A stretch of DNA of 29,098 nucleotides, from assembly GCA_964440345.1 (NCBI GenBank), contig CAYTSA010000044.1, positions 1 through 29,098 of the forward strand, in the 5' to 3' direction. Of this stretch, positions 16,429-24,134 are shown piece after piece (positions within the stretch are counted from its first letter, which is position 1; every line of letters starts with the position of its first letter). The DNA is from CAYTSA01 sp964440345 (GTDB lineage: Bacteria > Desulfobacterota > Desulfovibrionia > Desulfovibrionales > Desulfovibrionaceae). Under the pieces are notes generated by a model. The model searched no databases. It had not been told where the DNA came from and worked only from the letters and a program-made list of their open reading frames with translations. The position numbers and the translations under genes were made by a program.

Positions 16429-16685
16429 ATGTCTGAAATAATCATGGACCCCATACACCCCGGCGAAATATTGCTGGAAGAGTTCATGAAGCCCCTGGGC
16501 GTTTCCCAGAGCGGCCTGGCCATTGCGTTGCGTGTTCCCCATCAGCGCATCCACGAGCTTGTCTATGATTCTTTTGGGGCCGCCGTAACATCAAGCTGGA
16601 CACTGCAGCGCGGCTGGCCCGGCTGTTCGAAACCACGGCTCTGTTCTGGCTGAACCTGCAGAACCGTTACCACAGCGAGCTTTGA
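16429..16685 (+). pseudogene. higA: Frameshifted higA antitoxin
   Basis: The first frame gives IHPGEILLEEFMKPLGVSQS followed by LAIALRVPHQRIHELV, the N-terminal and helix-turn-helix part of HigA. In the +2 frame the rest follows without loss: GRRNIKLDTAARLARLFETT, then ALFWLNLQNRYHSEL and a stop at 16683-16685. A single indel in the TTTTGGGG run at 16572-16579 accounts for the break. Together the two parts would give a normal ~85-residue XRE-family antitoxin. The ribosome binding site AAAGAG is intact. The frameshift could be real decay or a homopolymer sequencing error; the broken toxin next door favours decay. Confidence 0.85.
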
Positions 16686-16755
16686 GTATGGAATAGGGCA
16701 GTAGAGGGTATTCTTTTCAGATGGATAAATATACCGTACAGTTGGGAGCTGGCTA

Positions 16756-16776
16756 GCCGCTACAGGAAGTAGCGGC
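16756..16776. repeat. 8-bp hairpin
   Basis: GCCGCTAC and GTAGCGGC pair perfectly around an AGGAA loop, followed by GCGAGCGAAGCGAGCG, a common intergenic repeat signature. A second hairpin, GCCGCGA/TCGCGGC, lies at 16801-16820. Confidence 0.45.
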
Positions 16777-17076
16777 GCGAGCGAAGCGAGCGTGAGCGCA
16801 GCCGCGACCCCGTTCGCGGCGGAGCAGCATCTGGAAAACGCCAGGACGGAGTTTTTCAGGGCTCGTTTGTCATGGAAAAGGCCGGGGACGAGGGGCTGTT
16901 CGCCCGCGTGGAGGGGGACGTGCGGCCGCTGGAGCGGGAGGGGGATGGGGAGTCGCGGGGGAAGAGCCGCGGCGACACCACCCCTATCAGGGTCGTTTCC
17001 TTTTGTGTATCGCACGCAGCCACAACGTCAAGCTCAATAGAAACAGCAACGTCAACAGCAACCTCAATGCCGCTGG

Positions 17077-17096
17077 ATTCCTGCTTTCGCAGGAAT
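17077..17096. repeat. ATTCCTGC hairpin of the dispersed GGATTCCTGCTTTCGCAGGAATGACG type
   Basis: ATTCCTGC and GCAGGAAT pair around TTTC. Sequences of this kind, with GGATTCC..GGAATGACG, recur between genes in many bacteria as short palindromic repeats. It explains the protein-like fragment CFRRNDD seen in translation, which is not a gene. Confidence 0.5.
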
Positions 17097-17220
17097 GACG
17101 ATGTCGAGCGCTGTGCAGTGCTGCCCAAGACGGCGTTGCCGGTTGGCGCCCGTTGTTCCATTCCTTGTTGGTTCATGCTCGCCTGCAACATGACATAGGT
17201 AGTCCGCTGATCCACCTCCT

Positions 17221-17260
17221 TAAAATAAAAAAACACGTTTCGTTCGGAAAACCAAACGAA
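17221..17260 (-). terminator. Terminator-like hairpin with T-run, minus strand
   Basis: TTCGTT..CC and GG..AACGAA pair around AAAA (17239-17260, one mismatch). On the minus strand the stem is followed by GTGTTTTTTTATTTTAA. No minus-strand gene lies upstream of it, so it is an orphan terminator or the 3' end of an unannotated RNA. Confidence 0.4.
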
Positions 17261-17344
17261 TAGAATGTCTTTGCAAACACAAATCTATCACCAGCGTTGC
17301 GTCGCCGCCATGCCCAATGATGCATCATGACAGTGCATCAGGGC

Positions 17345-17365
17345 GGGCGACCGCAAGGGTCGCCC
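17345..17365. repeat. GGGCGACC hairpin repeat
   Basis: GGGCGACC and GGTCGCCC pair perfectly around GCAAG, flanked by CCTACG. This GGGCGACCGCAAGGGTCGCC pattern is a frequent intergenic palindrome in GC-rich proteobacteria. Confidence 0.5.
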
Positions 17366-17547
17366 CTACGCTATGACGTATTTATGTACCGTATCGTGCA
17401 AGTCTTGGCCTGAGGCAACGCCTTCCTGACCTGTACCCGTGTTGTCTGGCCTGCGCTGCCAGGCGGTGGACACTGGTAGTCTGGCGCAGCTTGTGGCCTG
17501 CCCCGTTTTTGGGTAGTATGCCGCACTCGCTGCAAGGAAACTCATTT

Positions 17548-18258
17548 ATGATAAGAACAGTCTGGTTTTATTTGATATTCATCCCGGCCTCGCTTTTCTT
17601 TTCCTGCTTGGCCGCCGTGTCCCCCTTGTTTCGGGACAGCGGGAGGACGGCCCACTGGTGCGGCGTAACCTGGAGCCGCATATCCTTGTGGGCGGCGGGC
17701 GTTCGGGTAGAGACCGATCTGGCCCAGCTGCCGGACGGTCCCTGCATCGTCATGGCCAACCATCAGAGCCAGCTGGACATTATTGTACTGTACGCCGTAC
17801 TGCGCGGCCGGCGGATAGGCTTTGTGGCCAAGGATTCGCTGTTTCGGACACCGCTGTTCGGCTCGGCCATGTTCGCGGCCGGGCACGTGCCCATAGACCG
17901 GTCCAACCGGCGCAAGGCCATGGAGTCTATAGACAAGGCGACGCAGCAGGCCGCCCGCGGGGTGACCATTGTCATCTTTCCGGAGGGCACGCGGTCCACA
18001 GATTTTTCCAAGCTGCAGGAATTCAAAACAGGCGGTTTCATCATGGCCCTGAAGAGCGGCCTGCCTGTGGTCCCCATCATTATAAATGGCAGCGGGCCCC
18101 TGCTGCCCAAGGGGTCGGTTACCTTTCCCGCAGGTCCCAAGGTTATCCGTGTACGAGCCTTGGCGCCTGTGGAGTCCGGGAACTATACCCTGAAGCAACG
18201 CGAGCAGTTAATGGATAGTTTGTATAAAATAATGAACAGTGCATACCTGGAGACCTGA
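17548..18258 (+). CDS. plsC: 1-acyl-sn-glycerol-3-phosphate acyltransferase
   Basis: 236 residues, the usual PlsC length. It transfers an acyl chain to lysophosphatidic acid at the inner membrane to make phosphatidic acid. The catalytic HX4D motif is NHQSQLD (His72, Asp77), and the substrate-binding FPEGTRS is at 144-150. A hydrophobic N-terminal helix (~4-25) anchors it. The ATG at 17548 is preferred to the upstream in-frame start at 17491 because AAGGAA lies 8 nt before it and the protein then opens directly with the membrane helix. It ends 4 nt before the RNase J start, so the two are co-transcribed. Confidence 0.93.
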   Translation: MIRTVWFYLIFIPASLFFSCLAAVSPLFRDSGRTAHWCGVTWSRISLWAAGVRVETDLAQLPDGPCIVMANHQSQLDIIVLYAVLRGRRIGFVAKDSLFRTPLFGSAMFAAGHVPIDRSNRRKAMESIDKATQQAARGVTIVIFPEGTRSTDFSKLQEFKTGGFIMALKSGLPVVPIIINGSGPLLPKGSVTFPAGPKVIRVRALAPVESGNYTLKQREQLMDSLYKIMNSAYLET

Positions 18259-18262
18259 CAAC

Positions 18263-19924
18263 GTGTCTGACAAAAAAAGCGTCACCCTGGCCCCTCTGGG
18301 CGGGCTGGGCGAAATCGGCCAGAACTGCATGGTGCTTTCCACCGCCTCCAGCATGGCGGTCATCGACTGCGGGTTGATGTTTCCGGACGATTTCCTGCTG
18401 GGCATCGACATCGTCATCCCGCGGTTCGACCATATTCTGAACAACAAGAGCAAGCTCAAGGGCGTGGTGCTCACCCACGGGCATGAGGACCACATAGGCG
18501 CGCTGCCCTGGCTGCTGCCGCACGTCAAGGCGCCGGTGTACGGCTCCAAGTTCACCTTGGCGCTGGTAGAGTCCAAGCTGCGGGAGCACGGCCTGGACAA
18601 GGACGTGGAGCTGCGGCCGGTGCGCGGCGGCGAGCGGGTGGAGCTGGGCGACCTGGCCTTCACCTTCATCCCGGTCTGCCACTCCATTATCCAGGGCTTC
18701 GGCCTGGGCATAGAGACCCCGGCGGGCCGCATCGTGCATACTGGCGATTTCAAGATAGACCCCAACCCCCTGAACGGCCATTTTACCGACCTGGGCGCCT
18801 TCCGGGATTTCGCCAGCAAGGGCGCCTCCCTGCTGCTTTCCGACTCTACCAACGTGGAGCGCGAGGGCCACGCCCTGAACGAGCGGGAGATTATGTCCGC
18901 CCTGGGCGAGATATTCAAGAAATGCACGGGCCGCATCCTGGTGACGCTTTTTTCCAGCCACATCCAGCGCATCCAGGAAGTGCTGGACCTTGCCGACATG
19001 ACCGGCCGGCGAGTGGCCGTGAGCGGCAAATCCATTTTGAACAACATAGAGATAGCCCGTCAGCTGGGCTACCTGACTGTGCCCAAGGGCGTGTGGTGCG
19101 AGCTGGACGAGCTGTCTAGCCTGCCGGACGAAAAGGTGGTGCTGCTGGTTACCGGGTCCCAGGGCGAGCCGCTCTCTGCCCTGACCCGCATAGCCAACGG
19201 CGAGCACCGGCAACTGCGCATCCACCCGGGCGACACTGTGCTGCTCTCCTCGCGGTTCATCCCGGGCAACGTCAAGGCCATCACCCGAGTCATCAACAGC
19301 CTGTATAAACTGGGAGCCGACGTGCTTTACGAAAAGGTGCAGGCCATCCACGCCAGCGGCCACGCCTACCGCGACGAGCTGCGGCTGATGCTGGAAACCA
19401 TAAAGCCAAAATATTTCGTTCCCGTGCACGGCGAGTACCGGCACATGGTCAAGCACTGTCGGCTGGCCCGGGAGTGCGGCGTGGCGCCGGAGCGGGCCAT
19501 CATACTCGAAAACGGCGATCCCCTGACCCTGTACCAGGACGGGACCATCCGGCTGGAGGACCACATACCGGTGGACTCCATACTGGTGGACGGCAAAGGC
19601 GTGGGCGACGTGGGCCACACCGTGCTCAGGGAGCGGATGCTGCTGGGCGGCGAGGGGTTGGTCATCGTGGTTCTGGTGGTGGACGAGGCCACGGGCGACA
19701 TTCTGGTGGGGCCTGACATGTTTTCCAAGGGCTTTGTCTTTGAGCAGCAGTACAGCCACGTGCTGGAAGACGCCAAGTGCATCGTGCTGGACATTTACGA
19801 GAACATCCGGCCGGGCGACACCGAAAAGCTCAAGGAGCGCATCCGGTCTTCCCTGCGCCGGTTCTTCCGCAAGATTCTGGAGCGGGACCCGGTGGTGGTG
19901 CCGGTGGTGATGACGGTGGAGTAG
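18263..19924 (+). CDS. rnj: Ribonuclease J
   Basis: 553 residues from the GTG at 18263, giving the normal N-terminus SDKKSVTLAPLGGLGEIGQN; GGAG lies 10 nt upstream. An in-frame GTG at 18239, overlapping plsC, is an alternative. RNase J is a beta-CASP metallo-beta-lactamase with 5'-3' exo- and endonuclease activity in mRNA turnover and rRNA processing. The zinc motif is THGHEDH (His72, His74, Asp76, His77); the next metal ligands appear in HTGDFK and the beta-CASP region in VTGSQGEP, HASGHAYRDEL and FVPVHGEYRH. The C-terminal domain is complete. Coupled to plsC and followed by a hairpin. Confidence 0.95.
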   Translation: MSDKKSVTLAPLGGLGEIGQNCMVLSTASSMAVIDCGLMFPDDFLLGIDIVIPRFDHILNNKSKLKGVVLTHGHEDHIGALPWLLPHVKAPVYGSKFTLALVESKLREHGLDKDVELRPVRGGERVELGDLAFTFIPVCHSIIQGFGLGIETPAGRIVHTGDFKIDPNPLNGHFTDLGAFRDFASKGASLLLSDSTNVEREGHALNEREIMSALGEIFKKCTGRILVTLFSSHIQRIQEVLDLADMTGRRVAVSGKSILNNIEIARQLGYLTVPKGVWCELDELSSLPDEKVVLLVTGSQGEPLSALTRIANGEHRQLRIHPGDTVLLSSRFIPGNVKAITRVINSLYKLGADVLYEKVQAIHASGHAYRDELRLMLETIKPKYFVPVHGEYRHMVKHCRLARECGVAPERAIILENGDPLTLYQDGTIRLEDHIPVDSILVDGKGVGDVGHTVLRERMLLGGEGLVIVVLVVDEATGDILVGPDMFSKGFVFEQQYSHVLEDAKCIVLDIYENIRPGDTEKLKERIRSSLRRFFRKILERDPVVVPVVMTVE

Positions 19925-19963
19925 GCAGAAAGACCGCAGGGGCCCTGCGTCTTCACGTTCTGC
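19925..19963 (+). terminator. Hairpin after RNase J, possible terminator
   Basis: Immediately after the TAG, GCAGAA (19925-19930) pairs with TTCTGC (19958-19963), enclosing AGAC/GTCT and GCAGG/CCTGC stems with one bulged C. There is no T-run, so it may end transcription with Rho or protect the 3' end. Confidence 0.45.
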
Positions 19964-20059
19964 TCGGATAGTATCTACGGGCAGATATTGCTGCGCCGCA
20001 ATGAATGTGTCAATTTTACGCTTCATCCTGCCGTAACATTCGGATGCTACGTCTTAGCC

Positions 20060-20842
20060 ATGAACAGAATGCATCTGTGCGCCATTCTCTGCGTGCTGTG
20101 TTTGCTGGCGCTACGTCCGCTTCCAGCCGCAGCCGGGGATATCGACTTTTCTGGCCTGACCATCATGACCGAGCACTATCCGCCGTATAATTTCATGCGC
20201 AACGGGCTGGTGGTGGGGTTCTCCACAGATATTGTGATGGATATCCTCAACAGACTGCAGGCGCCTGTCAAGCGCGAGGACATCCTCCTGCTGCCCTGGG
20301 CGCAGGGCTATCGGCGCATTCTTACTTCCCCGCGCAACGTGCTCTACAGCATGACTCGGACCCAAGAGCGCGAGAAGCTGTTCCAGTGGGCCGGTCCGCT
20401 GGTGACCAACAAGGTAGGCTTGCTGGCTAAAAAGTCGGCCAACGTGAAGATTCGGACGTTTCACGACCTGCGGTCCTACAGAGTGGGCGTGGTCCGAGAC
20501 GACGTGGGGCAGCAGCTCCTGGTGAACAGGGGCTACCCTGAGGACGAGCTGGACATCGCAAACGATTCGGCCTCCAACATCCGCAAACTGGAAAAAAACC
20601 GCATCGACCTTTTTTGCTACGACCTGTTCGTGGCCAATTATTTGCTGCGTATGAGCGATCTGGATGTTGACGCTTACGAGCCGGTGTACACACTGACTGA
20701 AGGAAGTGTGTACATTGCCTTCCACAAGGACGAAAATCCTGCACTGGTCGCTGCTTTTCAAGAGCAGTTGGACGCCATCAAGACTCCTCTGGAAGAGGGC
20801 GGTGATTCCGTTTACGACCGCATTATGGCGAAATATTTTTAA
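20060..20842 (+). CDS. Periplasmic family-3 solute-binding protein
   Basis: 260 residues. The ATG at 20060 gives a classical signal peptide (MNR, hydrophobic LCAILCVLCLLAL, cleavage after PAAA); the frame is open further upstream but that part is not signal-like, and no strong ribosome binding site decides between this ATG and the one at 20069. The mature protein has the SBP_bac_3 start TIMTEHYPPYNF, the lobe segment LLPWAQGYRRIL, the AGPLVTNKVGLLAKK strand and FHDLRSYRVGVV. Such proteins bind amino acids or small polar ligands. No ABC permease or ATPase gene is adjacent, so it may feed a distant transporter or a sensor. Confidence 0.85.
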   Translation: MNRMHLCAILCVLCLLALRPLPAAAGDIDFSGLTIMTEHYPPYNFMRNGLVVGFSTDIVMDILNRLQAPVKREDILLLPWAQGYRRILTSPRNVLYSMTRTQEREKLFQWAGPLVTNKVGLLAKKSANVKIRTFHDLRSYRVGVVRDDVGQQLLVNRGYPEDELDIANDSASNIRKLEKNRIDLFCYDLFVANYLLRMSDLDVDAYEPVYTLTEGSVYIAFHKDENPALVAAFQEQLDAIKTPLEEGGDSVYDRIMAKYF

Positions 20843-20950
20843 TCAGCAACAAGACCCGACCACTGTTGTCTCTCCAGCCGCTGCATTTGCAGACGGCATG
20901 GCCTGAGAGGCTGTTGCAAACCAGCCTGTGTACGCCAGGAAGCCGCTTTT
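20843..20950. other. Convergent spacer between the two solute-binding protein genes
   Basis: 108 bases between two converging stop codons. A 6-bp hairpin (AGGCTG 20908-20913 with CAGCCT 20922-20927) is the only structure seen; it has no T-run. Confidence 0.4.
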
Positions 20951-21766
20951 TCAGGGAACAGGCGTGCAATAGCCCGCCAGCTGGTTTCTGGCTGGATCAG
21001 CCAATGAAGCCGGCAGGTTGTGGCTGGCCAGGATGCGTTCATAGGTCCCGTTTGCCAGTATGGCCTGTAGCCCTTTGGTAAAAAGCTCGGCCTTGTGTTC
21101 TGCATCCGGCAGCTTCCGGGAGAACGCAATATGCAGATAATTGGTCTGCAGGGGAGGCTCCATGAACACTATCTTCTCTGCTATATCAGGATAATCCAAT
21201 GCCAGGTCATTGCGCATGCGGTGCAGGTCCACGGTCTCCACGCCAGCTGTCAAATGCAGTCGCTTCAGATAGAGTTTTTTTAGCGCAACTCCGGTGTCAA
21301 CGGATTCTTCCTTTTTCAGATACTCTGCGCTGTCAAACTCCGGGGTCACCGCGTAGCCGGCGCCCACGCCGATGATATACTTGCGCAACGTCTTCAGGTC
21401 GCCGTCAAAGGCAATGTCGTCTCTGTCTGCGTGGCGGAAAAACCCTACCCGCACTGCGGCTATGGGCGCGCTGAAGGCAAAATGCTGCGCCCGCTCTTTG
21501 GTGTAAAAAGCGCCGAACAGCCCGTCTGCCTTGCCCAGTTTGGCCATGAGCAACGCCCGCTTCCACGGGAAGAATTCCAGTTCTCCCACCACGCCCTGGC
21601 TGGCTAGCGCGGCACTGGCTACCTCCCATGCCCAGCCTTTGGCCGGCATATCCGGACTACAAAAAGGAGGATAGTCTTCCGTCGCCAAGCGGTAGGTCTC
21701 AGCGCCTGCCGGCAGGGTGAAGGCGCAGACAATACACAAAATTACGCCGAGAAAAGCGCACCGCAT
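20951..21766 (-). CDS. Periplasmic family-3 solute-binding protein
   Basis: 271 residues. Signal peptide MRCAFLGVILCIVCAFTLPAGA with cleavage expected after AGA; GGAG lies 9 nt upstream of the ATG. The mature start YRLATEDYPPFCSPDMPAKG and the segment LEFFPWKRALLMAKLGKADG followed by AFSAPIAAVRVGFF are family-typical. It is a distant relative of the convergent protein at 20060-20842. As with that one, no transporter subunits are encoded nearby. Ligand unknown. Confidence 0.87.
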   Translation of the reverse strand: MRCAFLGVILCIVCAFTLPAGAETYRLATEDYPPFCSPDMPAKGWAWEVASAALASQGVVGELEFFPWKRALLMAKLGKADGLFGAFYTKERAQHFAFSAPIAAVRVGFFRHADRDDIAFDGDLKTLRKYIIGVGAGYAVTPEFDSAEYLKKEESVDTGVALKKLYLKRLHLTAGVETVDLHRMRNDLALDYPDIAEKIVFMEPPLQTNYLHIAFSRKLPDAEHKAELFTKGLQAILANGTYERILASHNLPASLADPARNQLAGYCTPVP

Positions 21767-22011
21767 GAAACTGCTCCGGGATTACTTGTTGCGTGGTGAG
21801 CCCGCCTGCATCCTGTTTGACATCTACATCAGATTCTTGTCGTTTGCATGACGATTTAGGGTGGTAGAACTCAATCAAGGCTTTCGCGGGGTTCCTCCAG
21901 GCGCCGATCAAGGGTCGCAGGGCGCAGCATCGCTTGCGAAAAGCCGCGCCCTTTCGTATTACAACCAGGCTGATCGTCCACGCAACCCCACAGACGTTTA
22001 TATGGAGAATC
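21767..22011. promoter_or_regulatory. Divergent upstream region of a solute-binding protein and the DUF115 gene
   Basis: 245 bases between divergent starts. A perfect -35 hexamer TTGACA is at 21817-21822 on the plus strand, but the expected -10 position holds only TCGTTT, so a sigma-70 promoter is not convincing. No palindrome was found. Confidence 0.3.
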
Positions 22012-23844
22012 ATGACTGACACTCGCCGTCTTGATCCGCTTCTTGTCATGCTGCACCAGCGAGGGGCGCTTACCTGGTCCAGCCGCTCCCTGCCGACAGA
22101 TACACCGCTGGAGCGTCCGCTACAGCACGCCTTGTCTCCGCATGCTCCACTGTGGATGTATATCGACCCGGCGGTGTTGCAGGCGTTTCAGCCGCCGATG
22201 TATGACCGCCCTCCGTATGGCGAGGTTGCGCCGGACAGCTCGCTGGAAGAGCTCGCCCAGGCGACGTCCCTGTTTGTATGCATAGGGGCTGACCCCACGC
22301 CGGAGCTGGAGCGGCTGTGCGCCGACCCGGACATCGCTTGCATTGTTTTCGAGCCGGATCAGGACCGCTTTCGGGCGAGCCTGCGCACCCGGGCCATGGA
22401 AAATCTGCTCGCCCCGGGCAATCATTTTGTTGTAGGCGATCCTGATGCTGTGGGCATGACGTTGTACGATCTGCTGCTTGCGGCCCCGTACCAGAAGGGC
22501 ATGCCCCTAACGCTGTTGCAAGGCGAAGCGGTCCTTGAGCATAAGAAAATAGTCCGACGCTTTGTAACTATTATGGAAGCACAATTTTACAGCCAGGTCA
22601 TTTATCCGGTGCACGGCCAGGCGCATGCGCGGGGCTATCCACTGCGGCCCATGGAGCGCGGGCTGTTTTACGACCAGGTTGTGCATATGTACCAAAATCT
22701 TGCCCGGGCGCCTTTTTCTGGCAGATTGCTGGATTTGCGCAACTGCTGCTCCGGCGCCACGGCCCTGTGCGTAGCGGCCGGGCCGGCTTTGGATGTTAAG
22801 ATTGACTACATCCGCTCGCAGCAGCACAAAACAGTCGTCATCGCCGTGAATAACGCTTTGCGGTCGCTGGAGAAGCATGGGATACAACCAGACTTTGCCG
22901 TTATCAACGACACCTCGCTTGATGCGGAGAAGTCTTTCGCGGGCCTGGAGCGCCAGGAAGGCGTCAAGCTGGTTGCGCATTTATTAGCCTGCGGCGGCGG
23001 CAATGTTTTCAATGAGCGGTACTTCTTCGGCGACATACTGCAACCCTTGCTTGGCAAGCTAGGCGCGCTCAAGTTATACGGTTCGGTCATTACCACGGCT
23101 TTTTCCCTGGCGGAATACATGGGCTGCGTTCGGGCTGTGCTGGTTGGCGCGCAAATGGGCGGGCTGGATCCTTACGAATTCAGCTACGCCAAAGACTCCA
23201 TGCATGGCGAACGCGGCGCGAGTACGTTGCCGCTTATGTATAGATACCCCCAGTTCGCCCCGGCGGTGAGCGCCGCCGGGGACTTTATGTATTCCACGCC
23301 GAATTTTATCGACGCTGCACTCTGGCTGGTCAACCGCATAGAAAAATCATCCCTGGAGGTGGTGAACACCTCGCGGCAATCTTTGATCCACGGCAAGAAT
23401 ATACGTATTGATCCTGACTATGACGCGCCGCAGCAGGGGGACAAGCAGGCCATGCTGTCGTCCATTCGGCCCCGCAGCAGCGTGAACCGCGGGCGGGTGC
23501 AGGAGTTTTGCCGCAACGAGGCGGCCCGTTGGGAATCCGTGGCCCAAGCCAGCCAGGGAGTGCTGGACACCCAAGACCGTGAGTTGATGCTGGCCAAAGC
23601 CAGGCAGTTGGTGCAGGTTTTCGATAAGCAGTCTGTTTCATACCTGGTGCAGCGCTACAAGGATTTCAGCAATCCTGATTTTCATGCGGGTTTTTTTGAT
23701 TCGGACGATCCCGCAATTAACCATAAAGCTTCAGTACATTATTTCAGCTATGTACAAGAAATGGCGGAGGAGCTGCGCACTTTGGCCTTGCAGGCGGCAG
23801 GGCAACACGCACAGGAACCCTGGGCGCCGGATACACCAACATAG
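22012..23844 (+). CDS. DUF115 / motility-accessory-factor-like protein
   Basis: 610 residues; ATG at 22012 with GGAG 6 nt upstream. The central domain around residues 250-330 contains CVAAGPALDVKIDYI, VVIAVNNALRSLEKHGIQPD and AVINDTS, which is the DUF115 (MptE-like/Maf) signature, preceded by an N-terminal region with IACIVFEPDQDRF. Maf proteins in Campylobacter and Helicobacter transfer nonulosonic acids to flagellin, and homologues are common in Desulfovibrio. No flagellin or sialic-acid pathway gene is in this window, so the acceptor is unclear. The C-terminal ~150 residues are helical. Confidence 0.8.
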   Translation: MTDTRRLDPLLVMLHQRGALTWSSRSLPTDTPLERPLQHALSPHAPLWMYIDPAVLQAFQPPMYDRPPYGEVAPDSSLEELAQATSLFVCIGADPTPELERLCADPDIACIVFEPDQDRFRASLRTRAMENLLAPGNHFVVGDPDAVGMTLYDLLLAAPYQKGMPLTLLQGEAVLEHKKIVRRFVTIMEAQFYSQVIYPVHGQAHARGYPLRPMERGLFYDQVVHMYQNLARAPFSGRLLDLRNCCSGATALCVAAGPALDVKIDYIRSQQHKTVVIAVNNALRSLEKHGIQPDFAVINDTSLDAEKSFAGLERQEGVKLVAHLLACGGGNVFNERYFFGDILQPLLGKLGALKLYGSVITTAFSLAEYMGCVRAVLVGAQMGGLDPYEFSYAKDSMHGERGASTLPLMYRYPQFAPAVSAAGDFMYSTPNFIDAALWLVNRIEKSSLEVVNTSRQSLIHGKNIRIDPDYDAPQQGDKQAMLSSIRPRSSVNRGRVQEFCRNEAARWESVAQASQGVLDTQDRELMLAKARQLVQVFDKQSVSYLVQRYKDFSNPDFHAGFFDSDDPAINHKASVHYFSYVQEMAEELRTLALQAAGQHAQEPWAPDTPT

Positions 23845-24134
23845 TATATGCGCCAACAATATTGTTGTAGAAGGGCTCCTTGGTGTAGTTGACGAGCAGT
23901 AGAATGTGCATTGCATCGCTGTGACGCTGCTCTGGTTCACCTGCCGCGGCAACTGGCGATACAAGCTGTTTGCTTCTGTTTCCTTTGCTTCCGGTTGACG
24001 CCTCCAAGGCTGCGCGCTGTTTTTCACAAAGGCCGCCAGCTGGCGTCGGGCGCTTGAAGGGAAGATCATCTCTGGCAACAAATTTGTTGCAAGGTTGTTG
24101 TTTTTGATGCATACAATATTCAGGAGCGGCCGCC
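23845..24134. promoter_or_regulatory. Intergenic region with two CAACAA-type palindromes upstream of the STAND-like ATPase
   Basis: 290 bases. A perfect palindrome CAACAATATTGTTG is at 23854-23867, and a second, GCAACAAATTTGTTGC, at 24075-24090. A plausible promoter for the downstream gene is TTGCAA (24087-24092), a 19-nt spacer and TACAAT (24112-24117). The second palindrome overlaps the -35, a position that fits a repressor operator. Confidence 0.45.
24075..24090. promoter_or_regulatory. Candidate operator, 16-nt perfect palindrome
   Basis: GCAACAAATTTGTTGC is fully self-complementary, lies 45 nt upstream of the ATPase start and overlaps the putative -35 element. It shares the CAACAA half-site with the palindrome at 23854-23867, 221 nt upstream. 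The cognate regulator is not known. Confidence 0.45.

Larger units (their letters stand above)
16686..17547. other. Hairpin-rich non-coding region between higA and plsC
   Basis: About 860 bases without a convincing gene. Short open frames read through low-complexity sequence (for example SPSRSSGRTSPSTRANSPSS on the minus strand). Contents are hairpins at 16756-16776, 16801-16820, 17077-17096, 17239-17260 and 17345-17365, a 12-nt palindrome ATGATGCATCAT at 17317-17328, and a very strong Shine-Dalgarno-like TAAGGAGGTG on the minus strand at about 17208-17217 with no gene behind it. It looks like accumulated dispersed repeats and gene remains. Confidence 0.55.

Noticed and set aside
16872..17198. 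108-codon plus-strand frame in the higA-plsC gap
   Set aside because: It reads through a dispersed palindromic repeat (CFRRNDD) and short tandem ACAGCAAC-like units; no ribosome binding site or family resemblance.
17190..17220. Resemblance of CCACCTCCTTA to the 3' end of 16S rRNA
   Set aside because: No other 16S sequence is present around it, and GATC is followed by an extra base. It is more simply a Shine-Dalgarno sequence on the minus strand.
18143..20026. 627-codon open frame on the minus strand opposite RNase J
   Set aside because: It is the antisense shadow of a strongly supported gene; its translation is His/Gln/Val-rich with no domain, as expected from GC-rich codons read in reverse.
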